Below, piece by piece: positions 34,111 to 41,755 of a stretch of 64,000 nt of DNA. The position numbers and the translations under genes are program-made. The notes beneath the pieces were generated by a model that did no database searches, was not told where the DNA came from, and saw only the letters and a program-made list of their open reading frames with translations. The stretch comes from Bifidobacterium olomucense (GTDB taxonomy: Bacteria > Actinomycetota > Actinomycetes > Actinomycetales > Bifidobacteriaceae): the NCBI RefSeq assembly GCF_012932375.1, contig NZ_JAAIIG010000002.1, forward strand, positions 124,001-188,000, given 5' to 3'. Position 1 is the first letter of the stretch. Each line of letters begins with the position of its first letter.

Positions 34111-34122
34111 TTATCTAACCGG
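34111..34122 (-). promoter_or_regulatory. TTAGAT element
   Basis: Minus strand CCGGTTAGATAA, 62 bases before the start at 34049. Confidence 0.5.
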
Positions 34123-34205
34123 CGAATCGCCGCAAGACGAACGAACCCACGAGGACAGGAGCGGAAGGGCCGGAGGGACTAGCTGAACGAATGGGACGAG
34201 GAGCG

Positions 34206-34252
34206 GCGCGGGTGGTCCGGGTTGTTCGTCGCGATACCCCGGACCACCCGCG
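34206..34252. terminator. GGTCCGGG hairpin, copy 17
   Basis: Full arms with loop TTGTTCGTCGCGATAC; 110 bases beyond the stop at 34362. Confidence 0.75.
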
Positions 34253-34361
34253 CCGCTTCTATCTGCGCTTCTATCCGCTTCTCCCCTCCCCGCATTGTTC
34301 CTTGCCGTGGGCGCCTCCGTTGCGCCGTGGCGTGTGGGTCCTGTCCGATGGTCCTGCTCGG

Positions 34362-35483
34362 CTATGGCCGGATGGTGTTCCCGCTTGGGTGGGCCACTTG
34401 GTCGGTCTCGTGGAGGAACCGTCTGATGTTGGCGAGGCTGTTGTTCGTCTCCGCGAGGAGCGTGAGCAGGTCACTGATGGTGGTCTCGTCGTAGTAGCCG
34501 CTGGCGATGAGCCGGGTCGGGTGGATGAGCTCGTTGTCCATGCCGGTGAGCGTGTAGTCGGTCCGTCCGACCCGCTCCGTGAGCTCGTCCACGTCGATGC
34601 CTGTGCCGGGCCCGGCTTCCCGCGCCACGTCGAGGACCGACATGTATTCGAGGAGAGGTTCGTCACCGGTCTCATGAACGGGGACCGTATCGCCCCGGCG
34701 TTCGTCGAGGAGCCGGCGGGCGACGCGGACAGCTCCCGCCGCCTGGTCGGTGGATTCGGGTTCCGTGATGACGCCGCGCAGGAGCGGGTTGCCGGTGATG
34801 ATGGCCGCGAGCATCCTGCGCTTCGCGGCGGGGAGCTCCACGGGTCCGGCGAGCGCGCGGAGGAACGCGCTTCTCCGTTCCTCGTCGCCGACGTTCGCCT
34901 CGTCCGGCGTGATGTCGTCGTCGGCTCCTGTGTAGCGGTCGTTCGCCTGCGCGTCACGCTCGTTCATGCGTCTCACCTCGGCGAGGAGCGATGCGAGGCG
35001 TTCCGGGACGGGCTGTTCCCCGGTGGCGGGGAGGATGGCGCGGGCGAGCGATTCGCCCTGACGACGGTGATGTGCCATCCAGTCCATGGCGCTGGCCCCG
35101 GCTCCGGATGAGAGAGAGACGAGGTCGATGATGCGCAGGTACCCGCCGGTGGCCTCCCCCGCCACGTTCAGCTGCGCGAGGCTGCGCATGTCGGTGATGA
35201 AGCCTCCCGCCTCACCGGCGTCCGCGTGGTCCGCCGCCGAGCGGAGCAGGTCGATGACCCGCCCGTCCCGCTCCGCTTCCCCTTCGTAGCGGATTCCGGT
35301 CTCACGCCCCACTGCTGGCCTGTCCGGCTCCGGCCCCTCCATGTGTTCCTCGAACCGGTGCGCGTCCATGCGCAGCGAGGTCTGCACGGGGTCAATACGG
35401 CCATCGAAGTGGATGTGCCCCGCCTTCAGGTCGTTCGAGGCGAGCACCTCCCCGCCCATACCATTCGCGTACCTGCCAGCCAT
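34362..35483 (-). CDS. Unknown protein, 373 residues
   Basis: The product is acidic and helical. Its start (GGEVLASNDLKAGHIHFDGR) resembles a degenerate Cys-less form of the Cys/His module of neighbouring proteins, but the match is weak. The remainder contains Asp/Glu-rich loops (NDRYTGADDDITPDEANVGD) and no recognised motif. The ATG at 35483 follows GGAGGC; no TTAGAT element was found upstream. Size, acidity and single-gene layout are like those of the 31174-32718 and 35881-37293 products. Confidence 0.65.
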   Translation of the reverse strand: MAGRYANGMGGEVLASNDLKAGHIHFDGRIDPVQTSLRMDAHRFEEHMEGPEPDRPAVGRETGIRYEGEAERDGRVIDLLRSAADHADAGEAGGFITDMRSLAQLNVAGEATGGYLRIIDLVSLSSGAGASAMDWMAHHRRQGESLARAILPATGEQPVPERLASLLAEVRRMNERDAQANDRYTGADDDITPDEANVGDEERRSAFLRALAGPVELPAAKRRMLAAIITGNPLLRGVITEPESTDQAAGAVRVARRLLDERRGDTVPVHETGDEPLLEYMSVLDVAREAGPGTGIDVDELTERVGRTDYTLTGMDNELIHPTRLIASGYYDETTISDLLTLLAETNNSLANIRRFLHETDQVAHPSGNTIRP

Positions 35484-35880
35484 CACTCAGCCTCCGTTCC
35501 CACGGCGAGCGCCCCGATGCAACGGCGAGGGGCCCGCGTTGATCCGGGGATCATACCACCCCTCGGGACCCGCACATGCCCGGGCGCACAGGGCCGGAGC
35601 CCGCGGCCACAACGCCAAGCACGAACGGCAAGGCAAGGCGAGGAGGACAGGCACACGGAGAAGAAGGGCAAGAAGAATAGAAGACAAGGAGAAGGAGGCA
35701 AGAAGAAGCGCGGGTGGTCCGGGTTGTTCTGATATCCCGGACCACCCGCGTTGGTCTTCGTTCGTAGTTCCTTCTCCTTCCGTCCTCCCCTCCGTTGATC
35801 TTCCTCCTCCTGTTGGGCGTCCCGGCGGTTCGCCGCCGTCCGGGTGTCCGTGACCGTTCGCCGCGTGTGGTGCTGGCCTG
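35484..35880. other. Gene-free stretch: leader and hairpin
   Basis: It holds GC-rich leader sequence, a purine tract (about 35,640-35,708) and the hairpin at 35709-35750. No promoter element of the usual family. Confidence 0.6.
35709..35750. terminator. GGTCCGGG hairpin, copy 18
   Basis: Full arms with loop TTGTTCTGATAT in minus-gene orientation; 130 bases beyond the stop at 35881. Confidence 0.75.
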
Positions 35881-37293
35881 TCAGGCTTGTTGCGTCAGGC
35901 TGGTTCGTGGCTGTGGTTCGCGTGTGTATGGGTTGGGGTCGTACCCCTGGCTTCGCCGCCCCTCCGTGCGTCGGAGGATGGCGGCGAGGATGGCGGCGAG
36001 CGCCTGCCACTTCGGGTCGTCGGCGTCTCCGGTGGCCTCCTGGATGAGGGCGTTCGCGTCGGTGTTGAACGCGGCGTTCGTGTACTCGGGCGAGGCGTAC
36101 CGGAGGTTCGTGGGGTCGCGGAGGATGTTCGCGGCGTACCGGAGCGCGGCTTCGCGACCGGTGACGGTGGCCCCGCCCGTGGTGATGGCGCTGATGCCGT
36201 AGGCGCGGTAGTCGGCGAGCCCCGGGGCCATCGGCGTGGTGCCGGAGATGATGTTGACCCTACGCGCGGGGAGGAGCGTGGGCGTGGTCACGGCCGCCTC
36301 GGCGCCCCACCTTGCGTGGTACGTGTCGTTGACGATGCTTGATGGGAGGCTACCGTGCCGGTGGTACTTGAACCGTTCGTGGGCGTCGATGACCCCGTTC
36401 CAGTCATCACGGCCCATGGCTGCGCGCCAGTCCCTGATGGCGTTCGCGGTCTGCCCGTCCAGACCGGCGGGCATCGCCTCGTCCGCTTCATCCTGCCGGT
36501 CGGGATCCGTGGCGGCGAGGTATGGTTCCGGCCAGGTGGTCGGGTACGTGTCGCGTAGCCCGTGGAGCCGCTCCACCGCTTCGGCTTGGACTCGCCGGTT
36601 GAACGCCGCCACGTCATCGTCGCTTGGCGTCGTGGCCCAACTGTCCTCACCGCCTCGGAGCGCGGCGACGAGCGCTTCCCCGGCCTCGCGCGTCACCGAT
36701 GGTTCGGCGATCAGCATGGGGCGGGCGCCGATGAGCATGCGGGGGTCATCGTCGTTCGGGTCGCCGACGATGAGGCTCCACAACGTCCACTCGCCCATGC
36801 GCTCACCGGTCATGTGGAGCGCGTCCCGCAGGTCCTCCTCGATGAGCTCCACCGGGACGTCCGTGTCGAGGTGGAACGCGCGGGCCGCCGCCCTGACGCG
36901 CATGCCCCTATCCGAATCGGCGATGCCGGTGAGGGCGGCCGGAATGAGGTCCGGGTCGCGTCGAGCCCCCTCAACGAACATGTCCACGTACCCGCCAGAC
37001 ACCGCGGCACCGACCCCGATGGCGTCCCCCAGCTCGTACCAGTGCTTCGCGGCATCGATGCTGGTCGGCGAATCGATGATGCCGCGCGCGAGGTCACCCG
37101 GCAGGAACCGCACGGCATCCAGCCCGACGAGCTCCATATACATCGCAAGATTCACCCGCGACCGGAACCGGACCTTCAAGCCGCCACGCGGCGGCTCGCT
37201 CCCCTCAGCGAACAGACACATTCCACCATCAGCGCCACCCGTCCTGCCGATGCTCACCGCATCCACCGGCTCAAGGCAACCCATACCACTCAT
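35881..37293 (-). CDS. Unknown protein, 470 residues
   Basis: The product is a soluble-looking acidic protein with long helices and several Asp-rich loops (GDPNDDDPRMLIG; SDDDVAAFNRRV). Its N-terminal 30 residues are Gly- and Cys-containing (GCLEPVD...GGMCLFAEG) but do not match the Cys/His module. I recognise no family. The ATG at 37293 follows GGAGGATTGG, and a TTAGAT element lies 62 bases upstream. The hairpin at 35709-35750 follows. Confidence 0.65.
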   Translation of the reverse strand: MSGMGCLEPVDAVSIGRTGGADGGMCLFAEGSEPPRGGLKVRFRSRVNLAMYMELVGLDAVRFLPGDLARGIIDSPTSIDAAKHWYELGDAIGVGAAVSGGYVDMFVEGARRDPDLIPAALTGIADSDRGMRVRAAARAFHLDTDVPVELIEEDLRDALHMTGERMGEWTLWSLIVGDPNDDDPRMLIGARPMLIAEPSVTREAGEALVAALRGGEDSWATTPSDDDVAAFNRRVQAEAVERLHGLRDTYPTTWPEPYLAATDPDRQDEADEAMPAGLDGQTANAIRDWRAAMGRDDWNGVIDAHERFKYHRHGSLPSSIVNDTYHARWGAEAAVTTPTLLPARRVNIISGTTPMAPGLADYRAYGISAITTGGATVTGREAALRYAANILRDPTNLRYASPEYTNAAFNTDANALIQEATGDADDPKWQALAAILAAILRRTEGRRSQGYDPNPYTREPQPRTSLTQQA

Positions 37294-37354
37294 ACCAATC
37301 CTCCAATCAACGACCCGACAGGCAACCATCACCGGCCACCCTGCATCACACCAG

Positions 37355-37365
37355 ACATCTAACCG
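37355..37365 (-). promoter_or_regulatory. TTAGAT element
   Basis: Minus strand CGGTTAGATGT, 62 bases before the start at 37293. Confidence 0.5.
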
Positions 37366-37391
37366 ACGAGAAGAAGAAGGGACGGAACACG

Positions 37392-37440
37392 AACGCGGGT
37401 GGTCCGGGATGTTCGTCAATAATCCCGGACCACCCGCGTT
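37392..37440. terminator. GGTCCGGG hairpin, copy 19
   Basis: Full arms with loop ATGTTCGTCAATAAT in minus-gene orientation; 62 bases beyond the stop at 37502. Confidence 0.75.
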
Positions 37441-37501
37441 GCTTATCGGCCCCTTCATGGGGCGCCCGCGTTGGCCCTTACACGCTTCGTTCCGCGGTCG
37501 G

Positions 37502-37876
37502 TCATTCCTCACCGGGGATGCGTGGCCCGTTCACCATGACGAGGAGGTTCCTGCCTCCGTCGAACGGGTCGTCGGCTGGTGCGTCTTGCGTGGCCTGGGC
37601 ACCGGTCTCGTTGCGTTCGGCTTCGAAGCACTCGGGATGCTGGAGCCTCGTGAGGAGGGCTATCGCCATGGCCTCGTGGAAGCGCCGGTCGCGGGTCGGG
37701 TCCTCCTCGCCGAACCAGAGGTCGCTGGTTGACTCGTCGTACTCGTACCCGTCATGGAGCATGCACTTAATGTCACCGGTCGCGAGTTCGACGGTGACGT
37801 CGTAGTACTTCGGCAAGTCTTCCTTCTCCGCTTCCGTGAGGACCCTTACGGTCCTTGTCCCATTGCTCTCCATCAT
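37502..37876 (-). CDS. Unknown small protein, paralogue of the 40221-40697 product
   Basis: The 124-residue product shares a segment with the 158-residue protein at 40221-40697: YDVTVELATGDIKCMLHDG here and YKAMVNVRTGNTVTVLHDG there, then EAMAIALLTRLQHPECFE and EGMAVTLLLRITRPDLYE. The common pattern is (V)x3-TGx5-LHDGxxY...RD....E(A/G)MA(I/V)xLLxRxxxP. The function is unknown. The ATG at 37876 follows GAAGGAG and overlaps the 3' end of the upstream gene by 104 bases. A TTAGAT element (38005-38015) lies inside that gene, so this gene may have its own promoter. Confidence 0.7.
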   Translation of the reverse strand: MMESNGTRTVRVLTEAEKEDLPKYYDVTVELATGDIKCMLHDGYEYDESTSDLWFGEEDPTRDRRFHEAMAIALLTRLQHPECFEAERNETGAQATQDAPADDPFDGGRNLLVMVNGPRIPGEE

Positions 37877-39005
37877 TCATCCACTCCTTCACTTGGTTGA
37901 TGGTGTTCGACTGCGCCGGGCTGTAGTACAGGGAAGCGTCCCCGTACCTGTTGGTCCGGCCAGCGGGGTAGGCGGACTGCTTGCCCCGTATTAGTCCTCG
38001 TTGCGTATCTAACCGGATGTTATCCGCGTCCCCGCGCTTCTGCCGCGCCGTGTACTCGTCGTAATCGTCGTCTGATTCGACCATATCCACGGTCACGCGC
38101 GTCTCGCTGACGTTGTTCGCGCCTCGCCGCTTCAGCACGTGCCGCGTGAACAGGTCGAGGTAGTACTTGTCATGATTCGGGGAGTCGCCCTGGTACTTGT
38201 CGATGACGGCGACCATGAGCCTGCCGTCAGCGTAGGTCCCGCCGAGCGCGTGGTCGCTTGAATCGGCGACCAGCTTCCTCTTGTTCGGGTCCATGAGGAT
38301 GCCGACAATACCCGGAACAGTCGGCACCGGGCGGCCCGGCGCGGGTTCGGGGATGTCCAGCGCGTAGCAGGCCTTCATCCACGTGGTGGCGTCGAGCGCC
38401 TGCTTCGCGGTGAGGCCGTCCACCGTGAGGAGCTTCGACTTCCCGTCCGGGTCGGCGCGCATCACCATGACGCTGTCCTGCAGGTAGTCGCGCCGCACCT
38501 TGTCCAGCTCGCCTCGAAGCTCAGTCATTCCATCCGGGCCGGGGTCGGGGACGGCATACACGCGGGAGCGCTCCAGCTTGCCGTCCCACATGCCCATCGT
38601 GTTCCGCACCGGCAACGCGCCTCCCACGCCCCGCATGGCCTCGTCGAACCCCGCGAACTTGCCGTAGAACGAAGCGTTCGAGTCATGCGTCCGGGCCGGG
38701 GTCGCGGTGACGAGCAACGTCCCCGGCTCCGGGCTCGACCAATCATCCGCGACGCTCCCCGCGCCACCGGACCCGCCCTTACGCAGGCCTCCCCTCGCCT
38801 CGTGCTCGTGGAGCTTCGCCTCGACGCCGGCGACGTACTCCTCGCACATCTCCCGGCCGCTGACGAACACGCCGTTCCCGTCCACGCGATCATAGAAGTG
38901 CGGGCCGTTGACCCTGTACCGGCACCGGCCCTCGCTCTTCGCGGTGCACACCTTCACCTCGCCATCATCATTCACGTGGTACTTCTTCAGGCTCCTACCG
39001 GCCAT
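37773..39005 (-). CDS. Unknown protein with C-x7-C-x7-H module, behind an SOS box
   Basis: The 410-residue product begins LKKYHVNDDGEVKVC(20)TAKSEGRC(28)RYRVNGPH(36)F, the clearest form of the element's Cys/His module. A Gly-rich linker (about 75-90) leads to a larger domain with many charged residues (TRVTVDMVESDDDYDEY) and a basic C-terminus (LRRHRRTRDR). I recognise no catalytic motif. A LexA-type box, CGAACAAGTGTTC (39046-39058), overlaps a TTAGAAC promoter-like element 40-55 bases before the ATG, so expression after DNA damage is likely. The ATG at 39005 follows GGGGG. Its 3' end overlaps the next gene by 104 bases. Confidence 0.7.
   Translation of the reverse strand: MAGRSLKKYHVNDDGEVKVCTAKSEGRCRYRVNGPHFYDRVDGNGVFVSGREMCEEYVAGVEAKLHEHEARGGLRKGGSGGAGSVADDWSSPEPGTLLVTATPARTHDSNASFYGKFAGFDEAMRGVGGALPVRNTMGMWDGKLERSRVYAVPDPGPDGMTELRGELDKVRRDYLQDSVMVMRADPDGKSKLLTVDGLTAKQALDATTWMKACYALDIPEPAPGRPVPTVPGIVGILMDPNKRKLVADSSDHALGGTYADGRLMVAVIDKYQGDSPNHDKYYLDLFTRHVLKRRGANNVSETRVTVDMVESDDDYDEYTARQKRGDADNIRLDTQRGLIRGKQSAYPAGRTNRYGDASLYYSPAQSNTINQVKEWMNDGEQWDKDRKGPHGSGEGRLAEVLRRHRRTRDR
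38005..38015 (-). promoter_or_regulatory. TTAGAT element inside a gene
   Basis: Minus strand CCGGTTAGATA within the 37773-39005 gene, about 130 bases before the ATG at 37876. It may drive the 37502-37876 gene. Confidence 0.35.
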
Positions 39006-39043
39006 CCCGACCCCCAATCCATCAGAACCGGCGGCGACGACCA

Positions 39044-39060
39044 TTCGAACAAGTGTTCTA
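39044..39060 (-). promoter_or_regulatory. LexA-type SOS box overlapping a TTAGAAC element
   Basis: TTCGAACAAGTGTTCTA contains GAAC-N4-GTTC with flanking C, matching the actinobacterial SOS box (CGAAC-N4-GTTYG). On the minus strand it overlaps GTTAGAAC, a variant of the region's promoter element, which is where a repressor would block. Confidence 0.65.
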
Positions 39061-39280
39061 ACACCATCATACTGCAGGAACGGGCCCCGCGCCACCGGAA
39101 CAACAAGGGGACGGCCCGGCGACCACGCGCCGGAACCGCCCCAACCATCACGGAGGGAATATCCCCCGCACCACGAGCACGACCAGCCACCACTAATCAG
39201 CAGGAGGAGAAGCACACGCAACAAGAAGACAAGCAGCGGAACGCAGGACCGGAACCAAGGAATCGGAAGGACAAGAACCG

Positions 39281-39327
39281 ACGCGGGTGGTCCGGGTTAT
39301 TCAGTGATTATCCCGGACCACCCGCGT
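39281..39327. terminator. GGTCCGGG hairpin, copy 20
   Basis: Full arms with loop TTATTCAGTGATTAT; 45 bases beyond the stop at 39372. Confidence 0.75.
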
Positions 39328-39371
39328 TGCCCATCAGGCGCCTTCATAGGCCCCGCGTCACCCGTCGCCCT

Positions 39372-39959
39372 TCACCGGGCTTCGGCTGGGGCTTCCTCGG
39401 GCGGGTTCTCCCCGTCGTCGCGTCCGGCTTGGATGGGCGGGATGGTGCCGTCGTCGCTGATGGCGTTCACGCCGCTGAGCGTGATGAGGGCGGCCTCGTC
39501 GGGTTCGAGGCACCTGATGCGAAGGAGCACGCGGACGAACGCGGGCGCGTCGAGGTGGTCCTCCCTCAGGTCGAGGATTCCGCCGGCGAGCCGGTAGAGC
39601 GTGACGAGGTCGCTCATCGCATACCCGCCCGGCATGCTCGGCCGGACGAACCATTCGTTGCTCACGACGCCGGGCGTGAGCTTGCCTATCGCGCGTGCCA
39701 CCTGACGGTTGTTCTCCGCGTCACGCGCCTTGACGAGGCACCTGCGGTACCGTTCCTTCGCCCCGTCCGGGAGCTTCGCCCCGGTGCGGAGGTACGCGCG
39801 CATCGAGGCGTTCACGAGACCCACGAGGAACGGCCTCAACTCCGCCGCCGTCCCGACCGCCCGCCTGCGCATCAGCGCGTTGAACGCCCCGAGCCTCGCG
39901 TCGGTTCCACGCCCGTCCCGCGGGCCCGCCGCGCGCGTGGCGTCGGTTCCATTGACCAT
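39372..39959 (-). CDS. Unknown protein, 195 residues
   Basis: The product is helical, basic in its N-terminal half (RLGAFNALMRRRAVG; KERYRRCLVKARDAE) and acidic at its C-terminus. No motif is recognised. The basic helices could bind nucleic acid, but this is only a charge argument. The ATG at 39959 follows GGGAGGC; upstream frame extensions have no ribosome binding site. It is a single-gene unit followed by the hairpin at 39281-39327; no TTAGAT element was found upstream. Confidence 0.65.
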   Translation of the reverse strand: MVNGTDATRAAGPRDGRGTDARLGAFNALMRRRAVGTAAELRPFLVGLVNASMRAYLRTGAKLPDGAKERYRRCLVKARDAENNRQVARAIGKLTPGVVSNEWFVRPSMPGGYAMSDLVTLYRLAGGILDLREDHLDAPAFVRVLLRIRCLEPDEAALITLSGVNAISDDGTIPPIQAGRDDGENPPEEAPAEAR

Positions 39960-40117
39960 GTCGCTGCCTCCCAGCACTGATGCCGGGAATGGTTCGCCCG
40001 GCGAATACCGGTAACGCCATATCCACAACAAGCCGGACAGACACACGCGGCACAGCGGACCAGACACGCACGGACACGAAGGGGAAGGAACACGAAGAAG
40101 AAGAAGAGGAACACGAA

Positions 40118-40163
40118 CGCGGGTGGTCCGGGATGTTCTGATGATTATCCCGGACCACCCGCG
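40118..40163. terminator. GGTCCGGG hairpin, copy 21
   Basis: Full arms with loop ATGTTCTGATGATTAT in minus-gene orientation; 58 bases beyond the stop at 40221. Confidence 0.75.
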
Positions 40164-40220
40164 CCGCTTCTTATGGTTGCCTCCTCGGGCCGGTTCCCCT
40201 GACCGGCGTTCATGCGCCCG

Positions 40221-40697
40221 TCAGGCCTTCGCTTCGTTCACGTCCTTCGCGTCGCCGGGCTCCCACTTGGGCAGGTTCATGGATTCGCGCGCCTCGTTCA
40301 GGTCGAACGGCAGGGCGGGCAGGACGCTGTGCTCGTACAGATCGGGGCGCGTGATGCGCAGGAGCAGGGTCACCGCCATGCCCTCGGCGAGGAGATGCTC
40401 GTCGCGGTTCGCCACGAGGTGGTCGCGGCACGCCTTCTTCCGGACGTTGTACACGCTCCCGTCGTGGAGGACCGTGACCGTGTTGCCGGTACGGACGTTC
40501 ACCATCGCCTTGTACTCGTCCCGGCCCCAGCGCCGCTTCAGCTCCGGCGTGCTCGCAAGCACGACCCGGCGGTAGTCGGACGGCTCGTCCGGCAGCTCGG
40601 GTATCGGCTCGGGCTCCGGCATGATGCGGTCCACGAGCGCGTCGATCGCGTCCCTCTGGCCCGCCGTCTTCGGCTTCTTCCTCAACGCACCACCCAT
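40221..40697 (-). CDS. Unknown small protein, paralogue of the 37502-37876 product
   Basis: The 158-residue product has a basic N-terminus (ALRKKPKTAGQR), a Pro/Glu-rich linker (PEPEPIPELPDEP, about 29-41) and then the segment shared with the 124-residue protein: MVNVRTGNTVTVLHDGSVY and LAEGMAVTLLLRITRPDLYE. The shared part may be a small alpha/beta domain. The function is unknown. The ATG at 40697 lies after GGAGGGGAGACG. It is a single-gene unit with a hairpin downstream (40118-40163). Confidence 0.7.
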   Translation of the reverse strand: MGGALRKKPKTAGQRDAIDALVDRIMPEPEPIPELPDEPSDYRRVVLASTPELKRRWGRDEYKAMVNVRTGNTVTVLHDGSVYNVRKKACRDHLVANRDEHLLAEGMAVTLLLRITRPDLYEHSVLPALPFDLNEARESMNLPKWEPGDAKDVNEAKA

Positions 40698-40826
40698 GTC
40701 ATCGTCTCCCCTCCACGGGCCCGGCGTCGGGACGAACGCCCCGTGGAACCACCCAGCCCCAATCACCAACACACATATCCCACGCGCTCACGGAACCGCC
40801 AAGAAGAGAAGGAAGGAGGAAGGGGC

Positions 40827-40841
40827 GGCGCGGGTGGTCCT
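40827..40841. repeat. Half hairpin (left arm only)
   Basis: GGCGCGGGTGGTCCT without a local partner, 37 bases before a complete hairpin. Confidence 0.5.
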
Positions 40842-40877
40842 AGAAGAGGAGGAACACGGAGCAGGAACACGAACACG

Positions 40878-40927
40878 AACGCGGGTGGTCCGGGATAACC
40901 GTTGGAACATCCCGGACCACCCGCGTT
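40878..40927. terminator. GGTCCGGG hairpin, copy 22
   Basis: Full arms with loop ATAACCGTTGGAACAT; 51 bases beyond the stop at 40978. This is the last copy; none occurs in the core chromosome. Confidence 0.75.
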
Positions 40928-40977
40928 GCTTCGTGTGCTGGTCCTGTATTCCCCTTGTTCGGGGGCTTGGGCTGGGG

Positions 40978-41646
40978 TCAGTTCACCCACTCCTGCTTGC
41001 CGACCTCCATGCCCAGCTTGGTCGGGTCCGGCGCGGTGTATCCGGGGCCGGAGTCGTGCTGGGCGCTGCTACGGACGATGACCGCGTACCTCTTCCACTG
41101 GAAGGAGTTGCCGCCGTTGTCCGTGACGGTCACGACCACCGGGTTCTTCTGCGCTTCGGCACCGTTGAACTCGTCGAAGGGCATGGTGATGAAGAACGTG
41201 ATGTCCCCCGTCTCACCGGGCTTGAGGGTCGGGTCCGCAGCCTTCAGCGAGACCGCGTCCCCCCTCTCGGACGGCTGGTAGTCCCAGGCGACCTTCGCGT
41301 CCTCGCCCTTCGGCGTGGTGGCCTTCACGCTAAGCACCTTGCTGGCCTTCGCCGGCCCGTCGCCGGTGTTGCGCCACTGCATGTTCACGGAGATGGTCGC
41401 GGTGTCCTCGTCGCCCTTCGTGTCGTACGAGCCCTGGCCCAGCCAGAGCAGCTCCTGCTCGCCGGTCTGCTTCGAGGCGGGGCCATCCGCGTCGGTCTCG
41501 CCCTTGCCGGGCTTGACGGTCACGTTGGTCTGCGCCTCCTCCGACCCGGTGGTCTGGTCGCCGGTCGCGCCGCAGCCCGCGGCGAGCCAGATGACGCTCG
41601 CCATGACGGCTGCTATGGCGAGGGCCCTTCCCATGGTGTTCCTCAT
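40978..41646 (-). CDS. Lipoprotein with an immunoglobulin-like domain, unknown role
   Basis: The 222-residue product has a lipoprotein signal with lipobox LAAGC (Cys25), a Thr/Gly/Lys-rich linker (about 26-62) and a domain with alternating beta-strand pattern (ISVNMQWRNTGDGPAKASKVLSV..., ITFFITMPFDEF, VVVTVTDNGGNSFQW). This resembles DUF4352/DUF5067-type extracellular domains of Gram-positive lipoproteins. It should be held on the outer face of the membrane. The ATG at 41646 follows GAAGGAGAAG, and a TTAGAT element lies 65 bases upstream. It is the last gene before the chromosome. Confidence 0.7.
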   Translation of the reverse strand: MRNTMGRALAIAAVMASVIWLAAGCGATGDQTTGSEEAQTNVTVKPGKGETDADGPASKQTGEQELLWLGQGSYDTKGDEDTATISVNMQWRNTGDGPAKASKVLSVKATTPKGEDAKVAWDYQPSERGDAVSLKAADPTLKPGETGDITFFITMPFDEFNGAEAQKNPVVVTVTDNGGNSFQWKRYAVIVRSSAQHDSGPGYTAPDPTKLGMEVGKQEWVN

Positions 41647-41710
41647 GATGCTTCTCCTTCCGGCGGGGGCGGTCGGCGTCGGTCGCCGCACTTCTCCCCC
41701 TCACACGCCT

Positions 41711-41722
41711 ACTATCTAACGG
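41711..41722 (-). promoter_or_regulatory. TTAGAT element
   Basis: Minus strand CCCGTTAGATAG, 65 bases before the start at 41646. Confidence 0.45.
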
Positions 41723-41755
41723 GCATGCGCGGCCCGTCCCGTCCGCCCCGGACCC

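Larger units (their letters stand above)
34050..34361. other. Gene-free stretch: promoter element and hairpin
   Basis: It holds the TTAGAT element (34111-34122) and the hairpin (34206-34252), followed by C/T-rich sequence. Confidence 0.6.
39006..39371. other. Gene-free stretch: SOS box and hairpin
   Basis: It holds the LexA-type box, about 200 bases of A/C-rich sequence with no ORF, and the hairpin at 39281-39327. Confidence 0.65.

Noticed and set aside
739-40927. The repeated hairpins as a CRISPR array
   Set aside because: Copies are palindromic, lie kilobases apart beside genes, and have no spacers of even length; no cas genes are present.
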